From assembly GCA_958295835.1 (NCBI GenBank), contig OY282378.1:5109694-5173693 (forward strand): a stretch of 64,000 nucleotides of DNA. The letters run 5' to 3'. This stretch comes from an uncultured Gammaproteobacteria bacterium (lineage in GTDB: Bacteria; Pseudomonadota; Gammaproteobacteria; HK1). Below the pieces are notes generated by a model. The model was given only the letters and a program-made list of their open reading frames with translations. It ran no database searches and was not told the origin of the DNA. Numbering within the stretch: the first letter of the stretch is position 1; every line of letters starts with the position of its first letter. The translations under genes and the position numbers were made by a program. Shown one piece after another: positions 32,857-40,929 of the stretch.

Positions 32857-33964
32857 CGCGGCCTCTCAAACCAGCCCCCCACGAACGCCTGCTTGCGCTC
32901 CGGAACCACCGGTTCAATCCGCGGCTCACGCTGGCCGCAACCCCCTTCCCGTGCCGCTTGTCATCTCGGTACTCGCCCTCGTAGCGAGTGCCGTCCGGCA
33001 ACGTCTCGACCCACTTCCCGTGCCGCTTGTCATCACGGTACTCGCCCTCGGAGTGAGTGCCGTCCGGCCATGTCTCGACCCACTTCCCGTGTCGCTGGCC
33101 ATCGCGGTACTCGCCCTCGGAGTGAGTGCCGTCCGGCCATGTCTCGACCCCCTTCCCGTGCCGCTGGCCATCGCGGTACTCGCCCTCGGAGCGCGTGCCG
33201 TGCGGCCACGTCTCGACCCCCTCCCCGTGCGGCTTGCCATCGCGGTACTCGACCTCGAAGCGAGCGCCGTCCGGCTTCGTCTCGACCCCCTTCCCGTGCC
33301 GCTGGCCATCGCGGTACTCGACCTCGAAGCGCGTGCCGTCCGGCCACGTCTTGACCCCCTTCCCGTGCCGCTTGCCATCGCGGTATTCGCCCTCGGAGCG
33401 CGTGCCGCTCGGCCACGTCTCGATCCCCTTCCCGTGCCGCTTGCCATCACGCCATTCACCTTCGAAGCGCGTGCCGTCCGGCCACGTCTCGACCCCCTTC
33501 CCGTGCCAATCGCCACCGTGGTACTCACCCTCGATGCGAGTGCCGTCCGGCTTCGTCTCGACAACCTTCCCGTGCCAATCGCCATCGCGGTACTCGCCCT
33601 CGATGCGAGTGCCGTCCGGCTTCGTCTCGACAACCTTCCCGTGCCGCTTGTCATCGCGGTACTCACCCTTGAAGCGCGTGCCGTCCGGCTTCGTCACGAC
33701 CCCCTTCCCGTGCCGCTTGCCATCGCCGTACTCGCCCTCGTAGCACGTGCCGGCTGGCCACGTCACGACCCACTTCCCGTGTCGCTTGCCATCGCGGTAC
33801 TCGCCTTCGGAGCGCATGCCGCTCGGCCACGTCTCGATCCCCTTCCCGTGCCGTTTGCCATCACGCCATTCACCTTCGAAGCGAGTGCCGTCCGGCCATG
33901 TCACGACCCCCTTCCCGTGCGGCTTGCCATTGGCAGCCTCGCCTTCGTAGTCTTCGAGGGTCAT
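32612..33964 (-). CDS. MORN-repeat protein (14 full 23-residue repeats)
   Basis: After a short leader (TLEDYEGEAANGKPHG) the protein carries 14 consecutive 23-residue MORN repeats plus a partial fifteenth, each of the form YEGEYRDGKRHGKGVETWPD GTR, at DNA positions about 32935-33950. MORN repeats bind lipids or scaffold proteins. Repeat units are very similar at DNA level (period 69 bp), suggesting recent expansion by slippage or recombination. The last 100 residues (after HGKGVAASVSRG) are not MORN and run, in another frame, across the Rep remnant, so the true C-terminus was probably lost. ATG 33964 has AGGG nearby; a GTG at 34033 would add 23 residues. Confidence 0.75.
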   Translation of the reverse strand: MTLEDYEGEAANGKPHGKGVVTWPDGTRFEGEWRDGKRHGKGIETWPSGMRSEGEYRDGKRHGKWVVTWPAGTCYEGEYGDGKRHGKGVVTKPDGTRFKGEYRDDKRHGKVVETKPDGTRIEGEYRDGDWHGKVVETKPDGTRIEGEYHGGDWHGKGVETWPDGTRFEGEWRDGKRHGKGIETWPSGTRSEGEYRDGKRHGKGVKTWPDGTRFEVEYRDGQRHGKGVETKPDGARFEVEYRDGKPHGEGVETWPHGTRSEGEYRDGQRHGKGVETWPDGTHSEGEYRDGQRHGKWVETWPDGTHSEGEYRDDKRHGKWVETLPDGTRYEGEYRDDKRHGKGVAASVSRGLNRWFRSASRRSWGAGLRGRGDCNNGSDTTRGGDPGPGPAALCRGPAARVRRLPVAVPVPGPASHRQSSDSQCIVGRSRLFPGRFGTVRIRGAVGTPVLLS

Positions 33965-34078
33965 GCTCACCCTGTCTACTTCGCCTGCCTTGCTCTCCGT
34001 TCCAGTTGTCACCTCACCCTCCCCGCCGCTCACCGCGACCGTTGACCGTCGCCGTGACGGAGACCGTTCCGCGTCCGC

Positions 34079-34284
34079 CTATTCCTCCGGCGGTTCCCCG
34101 CCTGCGGCGGCTTGCTTGCGGGTTGCATCGATCGTGCGGCCCAACCCATTCTCGAGAGCTTGCCGCAGGATCACCGCCTCGGCCACGTGGACCGGTTGGA
34201 AACCGCCCGGACCTTCGCCGCCGTCGCCGCATCGAACCCCACGTTGAACCGTACCGGATAGCGCGTTTCACGCCTCTTGCCCAT
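34079..34284 (-). pseudogene. Small RHH/plasmid-type regulator, frameshifted
   Basis: ATG 34284 starts MGKRRETRYPVRFNVGFDAA TAAKVRAV and hits a stop. One base-phase away the sequence continues FQPVHVAEAVILRQALENGL GRTIDATRKQAAAGG to a stop at 34079. Joined, this is a protein of about 65 residues with the strand-helix-helix spacing of small DNA-binding regulators that accompany plasmid rep genes. A single frameshift near 34190 inactivates it. Confidence 0.5.
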
Positions 34285-34317
34285 TCCACCACCCTCCTAT
34301 CTCACGCCATTGACCCT

Positions 34318-35953
34318 AACCCGGCGTAGCCGGAACCAAAGAGATGCCGTATTGTGATTGTTCTTCAGACACGCTGATCATGAGGCTATCACGATGAATC
34401 CGTTCGTTGAGCGTCATCAGGACAGGATCGCTGGTGTCATCTCCTGCTTTGATCGCGTCGTGGTCACAGGAACGCTGCCTGATATCGGCCATGCCCAGGC
34501 CATGGCGGGGTATCTCACCTATCACGATATCCGACTGTTCGACTTTCCTCGATGGGCACAGCCGTTACGCGATGATATACGCGGCCATGCAGAGCGCCTG
34601 GCTGGCGAAGCGGGCCTCAAGATCGAATTCATTCGCAGCCACAAAGCGTTCCGCAAGGAACAGAGAATCAAGGACATCGTCAAGGAACGCGGAGAGCATC
34701 CTGGTCTGGTCCATGTCTTTTCGGCAATGGAGACCTGCGCATCGTTTCGCCCCTGGCATGACAAGGAGACGCATCACACATCTCTGAAGCCTTCCATAAG
34801 CAAGTGCCTGCATTATTACTTTTACTTCATCGACGAGAGCTTTGGTCTGTGTTACGTCCGGGTGCCTACGTGGGCGCCGTTTCGCCTGCAAGTCTACTTC
34901 AATGGTCACAATTGGCTCGCGCGCCGCCTCGACAAGGCAGGCATCGTCTATGAGATGGCTGACAATGCCTTCCTCTTCATTTCCGATTTCGCACGTGCTC
35001 AGCAGCTCGCCGAGCGCCTGGATGCCAAACAGCTTCATCGACACCTGAATCGATGGGCAAAGCGATTCTGTCCACCGCTGAAACTGTTTCGCTCCGGTTA
35101 CCATTGGAGTTTCATGCAAGCGGAGTATGCCACCGACGTGTTGTTTCATCGCCAAGCCGACTTCCAACCCCTGTACGCCAACATTGTCCGTACGACCGTG
35201 CACAGCGTTCAGGCCGACCAAGTGGCCACGTTTCTCGGTCGCAAGCTCACGGGGGCTTATCGGGGTGAGGCCGGCAACGACTTCAGCACTCGCATTCAGG
35301 AGACCCGCATCCGTCATCGGATGGGGGCGGTCGGTATCAAGCTCTACGACAAGCACGGCATCATGGCGCGCGTGGAATGCACGACCAACGATGTTTCCTT
35401 TTTCAAAACTCACCGGGTGGTGGAACAGCGTGATGGGAACGAAGTGTGGAAGCTCGCTCCGTTACGCAAGAACATCTACAGCTTGCGTGATTTGCGCAAG
35501 GTGATGCATGCCGCCAACGAACGCTATCTGGCGTTCATTGCGGCGATTGATAATCCGGATGCCGGGTTGAAGGCTATCGACAAGGTGGCTCAGCCGGTCA
35601 GGGAGGAGGGTCGTTCCTATCGGGGGTTCAATCTGTTTCTGAGTGACGACTATCATCTCTTTCTCACACTTGCTCGGGGAGAGTGGTGTATCAGCGGCTT
35701 CCGAGCGGTGGATCTCAGAGCTCATCTTCCTTGGCTCACACCGACTCGTTGTTCTTGGTTGCTCAAGCGTCTTCGAACACATGGACTCATCAAGAAAGTG
35801 GGGCGTCGCTACAAGTATTACCTCACCAAGATGGGAAAACGTGTTCTGGTCACTGCACTCGACATCCGAGAATCTGTAGTCCTTCCCGCACTTTGTGAGG
35901 CTCGCGCATGAATTCTTCGTCATTTTGTCGAAGATCTTGTCGGTAAGGGACTA
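34318..35953 (+). mobile_element. Unrecognised 1.6-kb mobile element with hairpin ends
   Basis: Left end AACCCGGCGTAGCCGGAACC contains the hairpin CCGGC-GTA-GCCGG. The right end is CTTCGTCATTTTGTCGAAGA followed by GGTAAGGGACTA, with a second hairpin TCTTCG/CGAAGA. The same two ends, fused without the interior, occur as 81-bp elements at 40576 and 51785, which defines the boundaries. No target duplication is evident, and the ends are not inverted copies of each other, reminiscent of single-strand (HUH/Y1-like) transposons. It carries one gene (34394-35911). Confidence 0.7.
34394..35911 (+). CDS. Putative mobility protein of the hairpin-ended element, unknown family
   Basis: 505 residues from ATG 34394 (GAGG about ten bases upstream). 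It starts MNPFVERHQDRIAGVISCFD and has FRKEQRIKDIVKERGEHPGL, KCLHYYFYFIDESFGLCYVR and FNGHNWLARRLDKAGI. The middle block IRHRMGAVGIKLYDKHGIMA RVECTTNDVSFFK (about 315-347) recalls strand-rich replication initiators. A C-terminal winged helix-turn-helix spans about 440-495 (TPTRCSWLLKRLRTHGLIKK, VGRRYKYYLT). No DDE or plain HUH motif is seen. Databases tend to call such proteins MarR-like or hypothetical from the C-terminal domain. Because it is the only gene between the defined ends, it probably mobilises the element; that is inference. GC is lower than in host genes. Confidence 0.8.
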   Translation: MNPFVERHQDRIAGVISCFDRVVVTGTLPDIGHAQAMAGYLTYHDIRLFDFPRWAQPLRDDIRGHAERLAGEAGLKIEFIRSHKAFRKEQRIKDIVKERGEHPGLVHVFSAMETCASFRPWHDKETHHTSLKPSISKCLHYYFYFIDESFGLCYVRVPTWAPFRLQVYFNGHNWLARRLDKAGIVYEMADNAFLFISDFARAQQLAERLDAKQLHRHLNRWAKRFCPPLKLFRSGYHWSFMQAEYATDVLFHRQADFQPLYANIVRTTVHSVQADQVATFLGRKLTGAYRGEAGNDFSTRIQETRIRHRMGAVGIKLYDKHGIMARVECTTNDVSFFKTHRVVEQRDGNEVWKLAPLRKNIYSLRDLRKVMHAANERYLAFIAAIDNPDAGLKAIDKVAQPVREEGRSYRGFNLFLSDDYHLFLTLARGEWCISGFRAVDLRAHLPWLTPTRCSWLLKRLRTHGLIKKVGRRYKYYLTKMGKRVLVTALDIRESVVLPALCEARA

Positions 35954-36144
35954 AGGTAGTGTCTGCCAGAAAACCCCCACTCCCACACGAGTTCTGCGAC
36001 GCTCCGCCATACTGTCGGCGAGGTTTCAGCTACGGAGCCGGCGGCACCGACACCACTGAAGGGCGTTCGGCGTCAAACCGGACCCCATCCCCGATGCCCG
36101 GGCACCGATGAACCGCCCCGGGATTCCCGGGGCGGTTCACGAGA
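35954..36144. other. Gap between the hairpin element and the IS66 remnant
   Basis: No gene seen. Near 36107 lies a palindrome TGAACCGCCCCGGGATTCCC-GGGGCGGTTCA (36109-36139) that resembles two IS3-type ends back to back. Confidence 0.4.
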
Positions 36145-36603
36145 GCGTCCCGGTGCTCAACGCCCTACGCGCTTGGCTCGACGACACCCTGCCCAAGGGG
36201 CTGCCCTCCGGCCCCCTGGGCAAGGCCATGCGCTACCTCGACAGCCAATGGAACGCGCTGGTGCGCTTCTGTGACGACGGCCGCTACGGCATCGACACCA
36301 ACCCCGTCGAGAACGCCATCCGCCCGTTCTGCCTCGGAAGACGCAACTGGCTCTTCGCCGATACCGTGCCCGGCGCCAACGCCAGCGCCCGGCTCTACTC
36401 GCTGATTGAAACCGCCAAGGCCTGCCCCCGCGAAAGCGGGGGCCAACGCACTCGAACCCTACGCCTCCCTGCGCCACGTGTTCACCGAACTGCCCAAGGC
36501 GCAATCACTCGCCGAGGTCGAAGCCCTGCTGCCCACCCGGCTCGACTCCGATACCCTTACTCGTCACTCGCTCCAAGGCCCACTTATCAATCCGCGTCAA
36601 TAG
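36145..36603 (+). pseudogene. C-terminal fragment of an IS66-family transposase (TnpC), split by a hairpin insertion
   Basis: The plus strand encodes PVLNALRAWLDDTLPKGLPS, AMRYLDSQWNALVRFCDDGR YGIDTNPVENAIRPFCLGRR and ARLYSLIETAKA, the C-terminal DDE part of IS66 TnpC (the Glu in NPVENAIRP is the last catalytic residue). A 22-24 bp hairpin at 36421 shifts the frame. After it the normal tail ALEPYASLRHVFTELPKAQS LAEVEALLPTRLDSDTL resumes in another phase. The N-terminal two thirds are absent. Confidence 0.8.
36421..36444 (+). repeat. Hairpin insertion H1 (in IS66 tnpC)
   Basis: CCTGCCCCCGCGAAAGCGGG GGCC between ..AAGG and AACGCA; stem CCCCCGC/GCGGGGG. Removing 22 bp restores TAKANALEP, so this copy broke the frame. 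Confidence 0.75.
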
Positions 36604-36906
36604 CGCCGTTCCCGGGGCGCTTACGAAGAGAGTACGGGTGACGTTCTGCAACTGGAAAGGCTGAGGGAGCAGTGCTCGCCATAGCGGGCGGTCGAGATCG
36701 ATGTTCGGTTGGTGCGCGCGCGACTCGTGACGGCGGGAGGGGTCTGTCGACCTGCCTTGAATCCATTTCGATGAGAGCCGACAATCGACGCGCACCGCTG
36801 GTCGCCGTGGGTAGCCGGGGAACGGCGGCAGGGCCGCGACGAACCGGCGCCGGTGCCCGAGGCTGGCCTGTTCATCACTCCGCACGGGGCTCGGGGAGGA
36901 AACCAC
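36604..36906. other. No gene seen
   Basis: A 300-bp GC-rich gap between the IS66 remnant and the conserved unknown pair. No open frame with a ribosome site or recognisable similarity. Confidence 0.4.
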
Positions 36907-37449
36907 TTGCCGATGAGACCGGCCTTGCCTATCCAGGATATGGCTCAGCGCCATACCGGACTGACCAAGGCGATCGCCGACTCGTACTCCGAAGCCGCGC
37001 GCGTCTGCCTGGCTCGGCATCACCAGTCCCCGACGGACTTCGATCTGGACAGAAGCGGGAAACGGACGGGGGCGACCGTTGTATGGCAGCCCCCCGACGC
37101 GCGAACACGCGGTGCATGGGCGAACGAGACGGATGCAACGGAGGATGGCGCCTCCGCCTGCGCGCTCGCGGCGGTCGAGCTGACCGACGGACTCGTCGCC
37201 GTGCGGCGGGCGGAGACCAGAACCGGCGCGGACTACTACGTCGCGCCGCACGGCGCCTCGGCCGACGATCTCGAAGACTGTTTGCGTCTGGAGGTGTCCG
37301 GTGTGGACCGTGGACCGGAGCAGACCGTCAGACAGCGTCTCAACGCCAAGTTGCGACAAGCCGCGGCGGGAAACAGCAATCTGCCCGCGCTGGCTGGCGT
37401 GGTCGGCTTCAAGGCGCGTCTGATCGCGGTGGCCGACCTCAAGGGTTGA
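36907..37449 (+). CDS. Conserved-looking unknown protein, first of a gene pair
   Basis: 180 residues. GGAGGA followed six bases later by TTG 36907 sets the start (ATG 36913 is the alternative). It reads PMRPALPIQDMAQRHTGLTK AIADSYSEAARVCLARHHQS and ends PALAGVVGFKARLIAVADLKG. The first half is helical, the second mixed alpha/beta, and there is no signal peptide. It lies 26 bp upstream of a 382-residue gene on the same strand, so the two are probably one operon. I do not recognise a domain; the position among defence-type genes is the only clue to function. Confidence 0.7.
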   Translation: MPMRPALPIQDMAQRHTGLTKAIADSYSEAARVCLARHHQSPTDFDLDRSGKRTGATVVWQPPDARTRGAWANETDATEDGASACALAAVELTDGLVAVRRAETRTGADYYVAPHGASADDLEDCLRLEVSGVDRGPEQTVRQRLNAKLRQAAAGNSNLPALAGVVGFKARLIAVADLKG

Positions 37450-37475
37450 CGGCGCCCGCGAAGGAAGGCGTCTCC

Positions 37476-38624
37476 ATGTCCTGGATCGAGCATCACGAGA
37501 ACAGCGAACGGCTCGCCTCGCAAGCGCAGGTCGCCGCACAAGAGGGCCGGCGGGACGAGGCGCAGGCACTGTACGCCCGCGCGGCCGACGCCGAAGAGAA
37601 CGCCATCTCGGCCCTGGATCCGTCGAAGGTGCGCACCCTCGGAATCTCCGCGGTGAGCGCCGTGTCACTCCATTACAAAGCGAATCGGCTCGCACGTGCC
37701 GAGGCGGTTGCGGCTCGGTGGTTGGAATTCGATGCGCTCCCGACCTTCGCCAAGGTTCAACTGCGGCTCCTGCTGCAATCGATCTGGAGCGAGCAGGTCC
37801 GGGACAACGCGGGTGCGCGGTTCGCGCCGGGACAGGTGCTGATCTCCGTGCAGGGCGGTGAAATCGTTCCCGGTGGTGCGCCGCTCGACCTGATCGCCGA
37901 CAAGGTGAAGACCGTCCAGTCGATCTTCCATCGAACCGCCGAATTCATGAGCGGCCTCGAACATCGCAGACGCGGTGCTCCGAGCCGCGAGATCCAGGAG
38001 AGCTGCCGTCCGTGGCTGTTCCAGACCGCGCCCGGCAGCTATCAATTCGCGGTCGCCATTCAGGAAGAGTATCAACCCGACTTGTTCGGTCCCGGGCTGC
38101 CGTCACCTCGGAACATCGCGGACTGCTTCCTGCGGATCCTTCGTGTCGGAATCGAGGATCCGGAAGAGGGTTTTGCGGAGGTCGTTCCCCCTCCGGACTA
38201 CCGGCGCACGTTCCTGAAGCTGACCCGGAACTTGGCGCCCGACGGCAAGACCTGCAACAGGCTGGACATTCGTTCCCCGGACGAATCCCAAGAGATCAGT
38301 CTCGACTCGGATGTACGCCAGAGTCTTGGTCGCATCATCAGGAATACCGGACAGGGGACTGAAACGCCAGCGGCGCGACGGGAATGGTTGCACGGAGTGC
38401 TGCGAGCGCTTCATCTCGATCTGGATTGGATAGAATTGACGGTCGGAAACGAACATCTTCGTATCATTTCCGTGGGCGAAGAAGTGGACGACGTGCTCGG
38501 GCCTCTGGTCAACAAGCCCGTCTTCGTGTACGTATCCATCGTCGAGGAGAAACGAAAATTCCTGGATATCGAACTCGACAGTCGTGTTTCGGGAACCGCC
38601 GTTGCAGGTCCACGACCCGAGTGA
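37476..38624 (+). CDS. Unknown protein with N-terminal TPR-like helices
   Basis: 382 residues from ATG 37476 with AAGGAAGG upstream. The N-terminal 110 residues (HHENSERLASQAQVAAQEGR, DEAQALYARAADAEENAISA, SAVSLHYKANRLARAEAVAA) look like two or three tetratricopeptide-type hairpins. A middle domain carries APGQVLISVQGGEIVPGGAP (about 122-141) and ESCRPWLFQTAPGSYQFAVA (about 177-196). The C-terminus has a beta pattern (LDLDWIELTVGNEHLRIISV, VDDVLGPLVNKPVFVYVSIV). No enzymatic motif is recognised. It is paired with the 180-residue gene upstream; I have the impression of having seen the pair together elsewhere but cannot name a family. Confidence 0.8.
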   Translation: MSWIEHHENSERLASQAQVAAQEGRRDEAQALYARAADAEENAISALDPSKVRTLGISAVSAVSLHYKANRLARAEAVAARWLEFDALPTFAKVQLRLLLQSIWSEQVRDNAGARFAPGQVLISVQGGEIVPGGAPLDLIADKVKTVQSIFHRTAEFMSGLEHRRRGAPSREIQESCRPWLFQTAPGSYQFAVAIQEEYQPDLFGPGLPSPRNIADCFLRILRVGIEDPEEGFAEVVPPPDYRRTFLKLTRNLAPDGKTCNRLDIRSPDESQEISLDSDVRQSLGRIIRNTGQGTETPAARREWLHGVLRALHLDLDWIELTVGNEHLRIISVGEEVDDVLGPLVNKPVFVYVSIVEEKRKFLDIELDSRVSGTAVAGPRPE

Positions 38625-38673
38625 ACCCATCGTGTCTTCCGCAAGGCGGAGGCGGCCCGTCATCGCGACACCC

Positions 38674-39312
38674 TCACGCCGCGTCGAACATCTCCTTCAC
38701 GTCCACCGAGAAACCGGGCAGGCTCGGCGAGCCGGCCTGCTCTCCCGACCGGAACACCCCGTGTTCCCTGTATTCGACGCCCGATGGAGCGAGCACGGTC
38801 AGAGTGCCGGCGACGGGATTGGCGATCCAGTACTCGGGGATGCCGGCCTCGGCGTAGTCCTTGCGCTTGTCGATGAGATCCCGGTCGGGATTGTCGGGAC
38901 TGACCACTTCCACGACCAAGTCCGCGCCAAGCCAATAGTCGTTCCGGCAGCGAGGATCATCCGCGTCGGTCACAAGCAGCAGATCCGGCTCACGAAACTT
39001 GCCGTCTCGGATGCGGAGGCGCAAGGGGGCGTAGAACACGTTGCCGCCGATGCCCTGGGCGAAAAAGTAGAGCGCCAGGAACAGGAACCGTGAAAGGGCC
39101 TGATGCTCTTGGGTAGGGATGGGCAGAACTTCGATGCGACCGTCCGTGAATTCGAGCAGGCGATTGCTCTGGTTCGTCAGCTTGAGGTACTGCGCCTGGG
39201 TCCAGAATCCCTGGAGCGCGGCCGAGTCGGCCACCGTGCAGTCATCGGGCGTGACCACACGCAGTCCGTCGGATTGGGGGGAGGCGGCCGTCATGTCCAT
39301 GCCTGCTTCCAT
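38674..39312 (-). CDS. Uma2-family (DUF820) putative endonuclease
   Basis: 212 residues of the PD-(D/E)XK-fold Uma2 family. The catalytic pattern is intact: EFTDGRIEVLPIPTQEHQ (Glu, about 50), REPDLLLVTD (Asp, about 107), LVVEVVSPDNPDRDLIDKRK DYAEAGIPEYWI (Glu...Lys, about 131-160). Such proteins are abundant, often multi-copy, and of unproven biological role. ATG 39312 is the first start; the ATG four codons later is nearly as good. No partner gene is evident. Confidence 0.88.
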   Translation of the reverse strand: MEAGMDMTAASPQSDGLRVVTPDDCTVADSAALQGFWTQAQYLKLTNQSNRLLEFTDGRIEVLPIPTQEHQALSRFLFLALYFFAQGIGGNVFYAPLRLRIRDGKFREPDLLLVTDADDPRCRNDYWLGADLVVEVVSPDNPDRDLIDKRKDYAEAGIPEYWIANPVAGTLTVLAPSGVEYREHGVFRSGEQAGSPSLPGFSVDVKEMFDAA

Positions 39313-39577
39313 TCACCGGGATGATGGCCAGTGTCGAGGCGCCGGTTTCGCCTGTCAACGATACCCGACGAATCCGCGGCGAACGACGGAGCGATTCCCG
39401 GTGACGCGGCGCAGATCTCCTGCGGCGTTGGCGCGCGGGGTGAGCGGATCCCTTCGCCGCGCCGATGGAACCGGGTGGCGGTCATCGGCTACCGTAGCAG
39501 TCACCGGCCGTGGCCGGTTGTCATCAGCAGTGCTTGCCCGTGACCCGCAGTGACCGTTCCAGAGAAGGAGACACCTG

Positions 39578-40444
39578 ATGATCGAGAAGCGGCGATTCGG
39601 CCGTACCGGGCACATGAGCACGGCGACGATATTCGGGGCGGCGGCGCTCAAGAACGTGAGCCAAGGCGACGCGGACCATGCCCTTGAGCTTCTGCTCCGC
39701 TACGGGGTGAACCACATCGACACCGCGCCGCGATATGGTGACGCGGAGCTCCGGATCGGGCCGTGGATGCGCTCGCACCGCCAGGACTTCTTCCTCGCGA
39801 CGAAGACCGGGCAGCGCACCCGTGGGGCCGCCCGTGACGAGATCCAGCGCTCCCTGGACCGGCTTCGGGTGGACTCGGTGGACCTGCTCCAGCTCCACTC
39901 GCTGGCCCATCCGGGCGATTGGGAGACGGCGATGGGACCCGGCGGCGCCCTGGAGGCGGCGGTCGAGGCCCGCGCCGAGGGTCTGACCCGGTTCATCGGG
40001 GTGACCGGGCACGGATGGACCATCGCGGCGATGCACCGCAGGAGCCTCGAACGCTTCGACTTCGATTCCGTCCTGATGCCGTGGAACCCCGTGATGTACG
40101 AGAGCGAGCACTACCGCGAGGACTTCGATGCGGTATGCGCGCTCTGCGAAGAGCGGGATGTCGCGGTGCAGACGATCAAGTCGGTTGCCCGCGGCCCCTG
40201 GGCCACCACGGAGCCGAACCGCAACACCTGGTACCAGCCGTTCGAGGATCCGGCCGATATCGAACAGGCCGTCCATTGGGTCCTGGCCGGATCGCGGCTC
40301 TTCCTCAACACGGTCGGCGATCTGGATCTGCTGCCGCTGGTGCTCGATGCGGCGAGCCGGTTCGAAGCCTCTCCCGGCGACGATGCGATGCGCGCGGTCG
40401 TCGAAGCGCGGCGCGCGACGGCGTTGTTCGGGATCGCCACCTGA
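39578..40444 (+). CDS. Aldo/keto reductase-family protein
   Basis: 288 residues. The barrel start IEKRRFGRTGHMSTATIFGA, the catalytic Asp/Tyr region GVNHIDTAPRYGDAELRIGP (about 44-63), Lys in FFLATKTGQRTRGAA (about 76-80), the RSLDRLRVDSVDLLQLHSLA block with His (about 95-110) and IGVTGHGWTIAAMHRRSLER identify the AKR superfamily, in the branch that includes many uncharacterised predicted oxidoreductases. AGAAGGAGAC before ATG 39578 is a good ribosome site. NADPH-dependent carbonyl reduction is expected; the substrate is unknown. Confidence 0.88.
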   Translation: MIEKRRFGRTGHMSTATIFGAAALKNVSQGDADHALELLLRYGVNHIDTAPRYGDAELRIGPWMRSHRQDFFLATKTGQRTRGAARDEIQRSLDRLRVDSVDLLQLHSLAHPGDWETAMGPGGALEAAVEARAEGLTRFIGVTGHGWTIAAMHRRSLERFDFDSVLMPWNPVMYESEHYREDFDAVCALCEERDVAVQTIKSVARGPWATTEPNRNTWYQPFEDPADIEQAVHWVLAGSRLFLNTVGDLDLLPLVLDAASRFEASPGDDAMRAVVEARRATALFGIAT

Positions 40445-40513
40445 CCCGCGACGCGGGCGTCATGCCGGAGGGGTGGGCGGCTCATGAAGAGGCGTCGGCC
40501 GCGCATCGCTGCG

Positions 40514-40790
40514 GGCCGGCGCGGCGCTCTAATTCGAAGGTGGCCGGTCTGCCGACCGTCCGATCAAACTTTCCCAACCCGGCATAGCCGGAACCAAACG
40601 CCGGTCGACGGAAAAATTTTCGTCGTTTTGTCGAAGACTTCACGGGTAAGAGACTAAATGCCCGGTTTCGCGCCGATGGCGCGCGCGGGAGCTCGATCCC
40701 TTCCACACCCTGTCCGGCGGGGAGCCCGCGGGCTACTCGGCGGCTTCCTGCCGCGTGCCGCCGAGCCACGCCGTGACCTCCGGCTCGGCG
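40514..40790 (+). repeat. Direct repeat R1 (duplicate of the ridA 3' region)
   Basis: Without its 81-bp insertion this matches 44109-44309 at roughly 85-90% by eye, from GGCCGGCGCGG through GACCGTCCGATCAAACTT, CCCGGTTTCGCGCCGATGGC and GCGTGCCGCC-AGCCACGCCGTGAC. The minus strand encodes TAWLGGTRQEAAE, the end of RidA. R1 and R2 bracket the ParB-ATPase/TOPRIM pair in direct orientation. Confidence 0.8.
40576..40656 (+). mobile_element. 81-bp non-autonomous derivative of the hairpin-ended element (copy 1)
   Basis: AACCCGGCATAGCCGGAACC at the left and GTTTTGTCGAAGACTTCACG GGTAAGAGACTA at the right match the two ends of 34318-35953, with the gene deleted. R2 shows the empty site: CTTCCC-TCG-AATGCCCGG against CTTTCCC-[81 bp]-AATGCCCGG here. 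There is no target duplication. Confidence 0.8.
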
Positions 40791-40929
40791 GAGGGCGACT
40801 CCGGTCGGACTCCACAATCCTGCAAGGTTGCTCGGCCGACGCCTGTAGAATGCGGTCGCGGAACAGGGATCGGATGGCGAGAGGTGGAAGGCGCCCCGCA
40901 CCACCGATGCTGCCTATGGGAGGCGAATC

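Larger units (their letters stand above)
40445..40929. other. Gap holding a ridA-end duplicate and an 81-bp mobile element
   Basis: No intact gene. It contains direct repeat R1 (40514-40790), which includes a copy of the last 20 codons of ridA on the minus strand and, inside it, the 81-bp hairpin-ended element (40576-40656). The remainder leads to the start of the ParB-ATPase gene. Confidence 0.6.

Noticed and set aside
32951..34045. Leucine/valine-rich repeat protein on the plus strand
   Set aside because: It is the antisense reading of the MORN repeats. The MORN frame has a known domain and a proper codon pattern; the antisense one has neither.
34394..35911. Calling the element-borne protein a MarR-type regulator
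   Set aside because: Only the last 60 residues resemble a winged helix; the other 440 residues and the element ends point to mobility instead.
36145..36603. Intact host gene at the IS66 fragment
   Set aside because: It lacks the N-terminal two thirds of TnpC and is split by a hairpin; it is a remnant.
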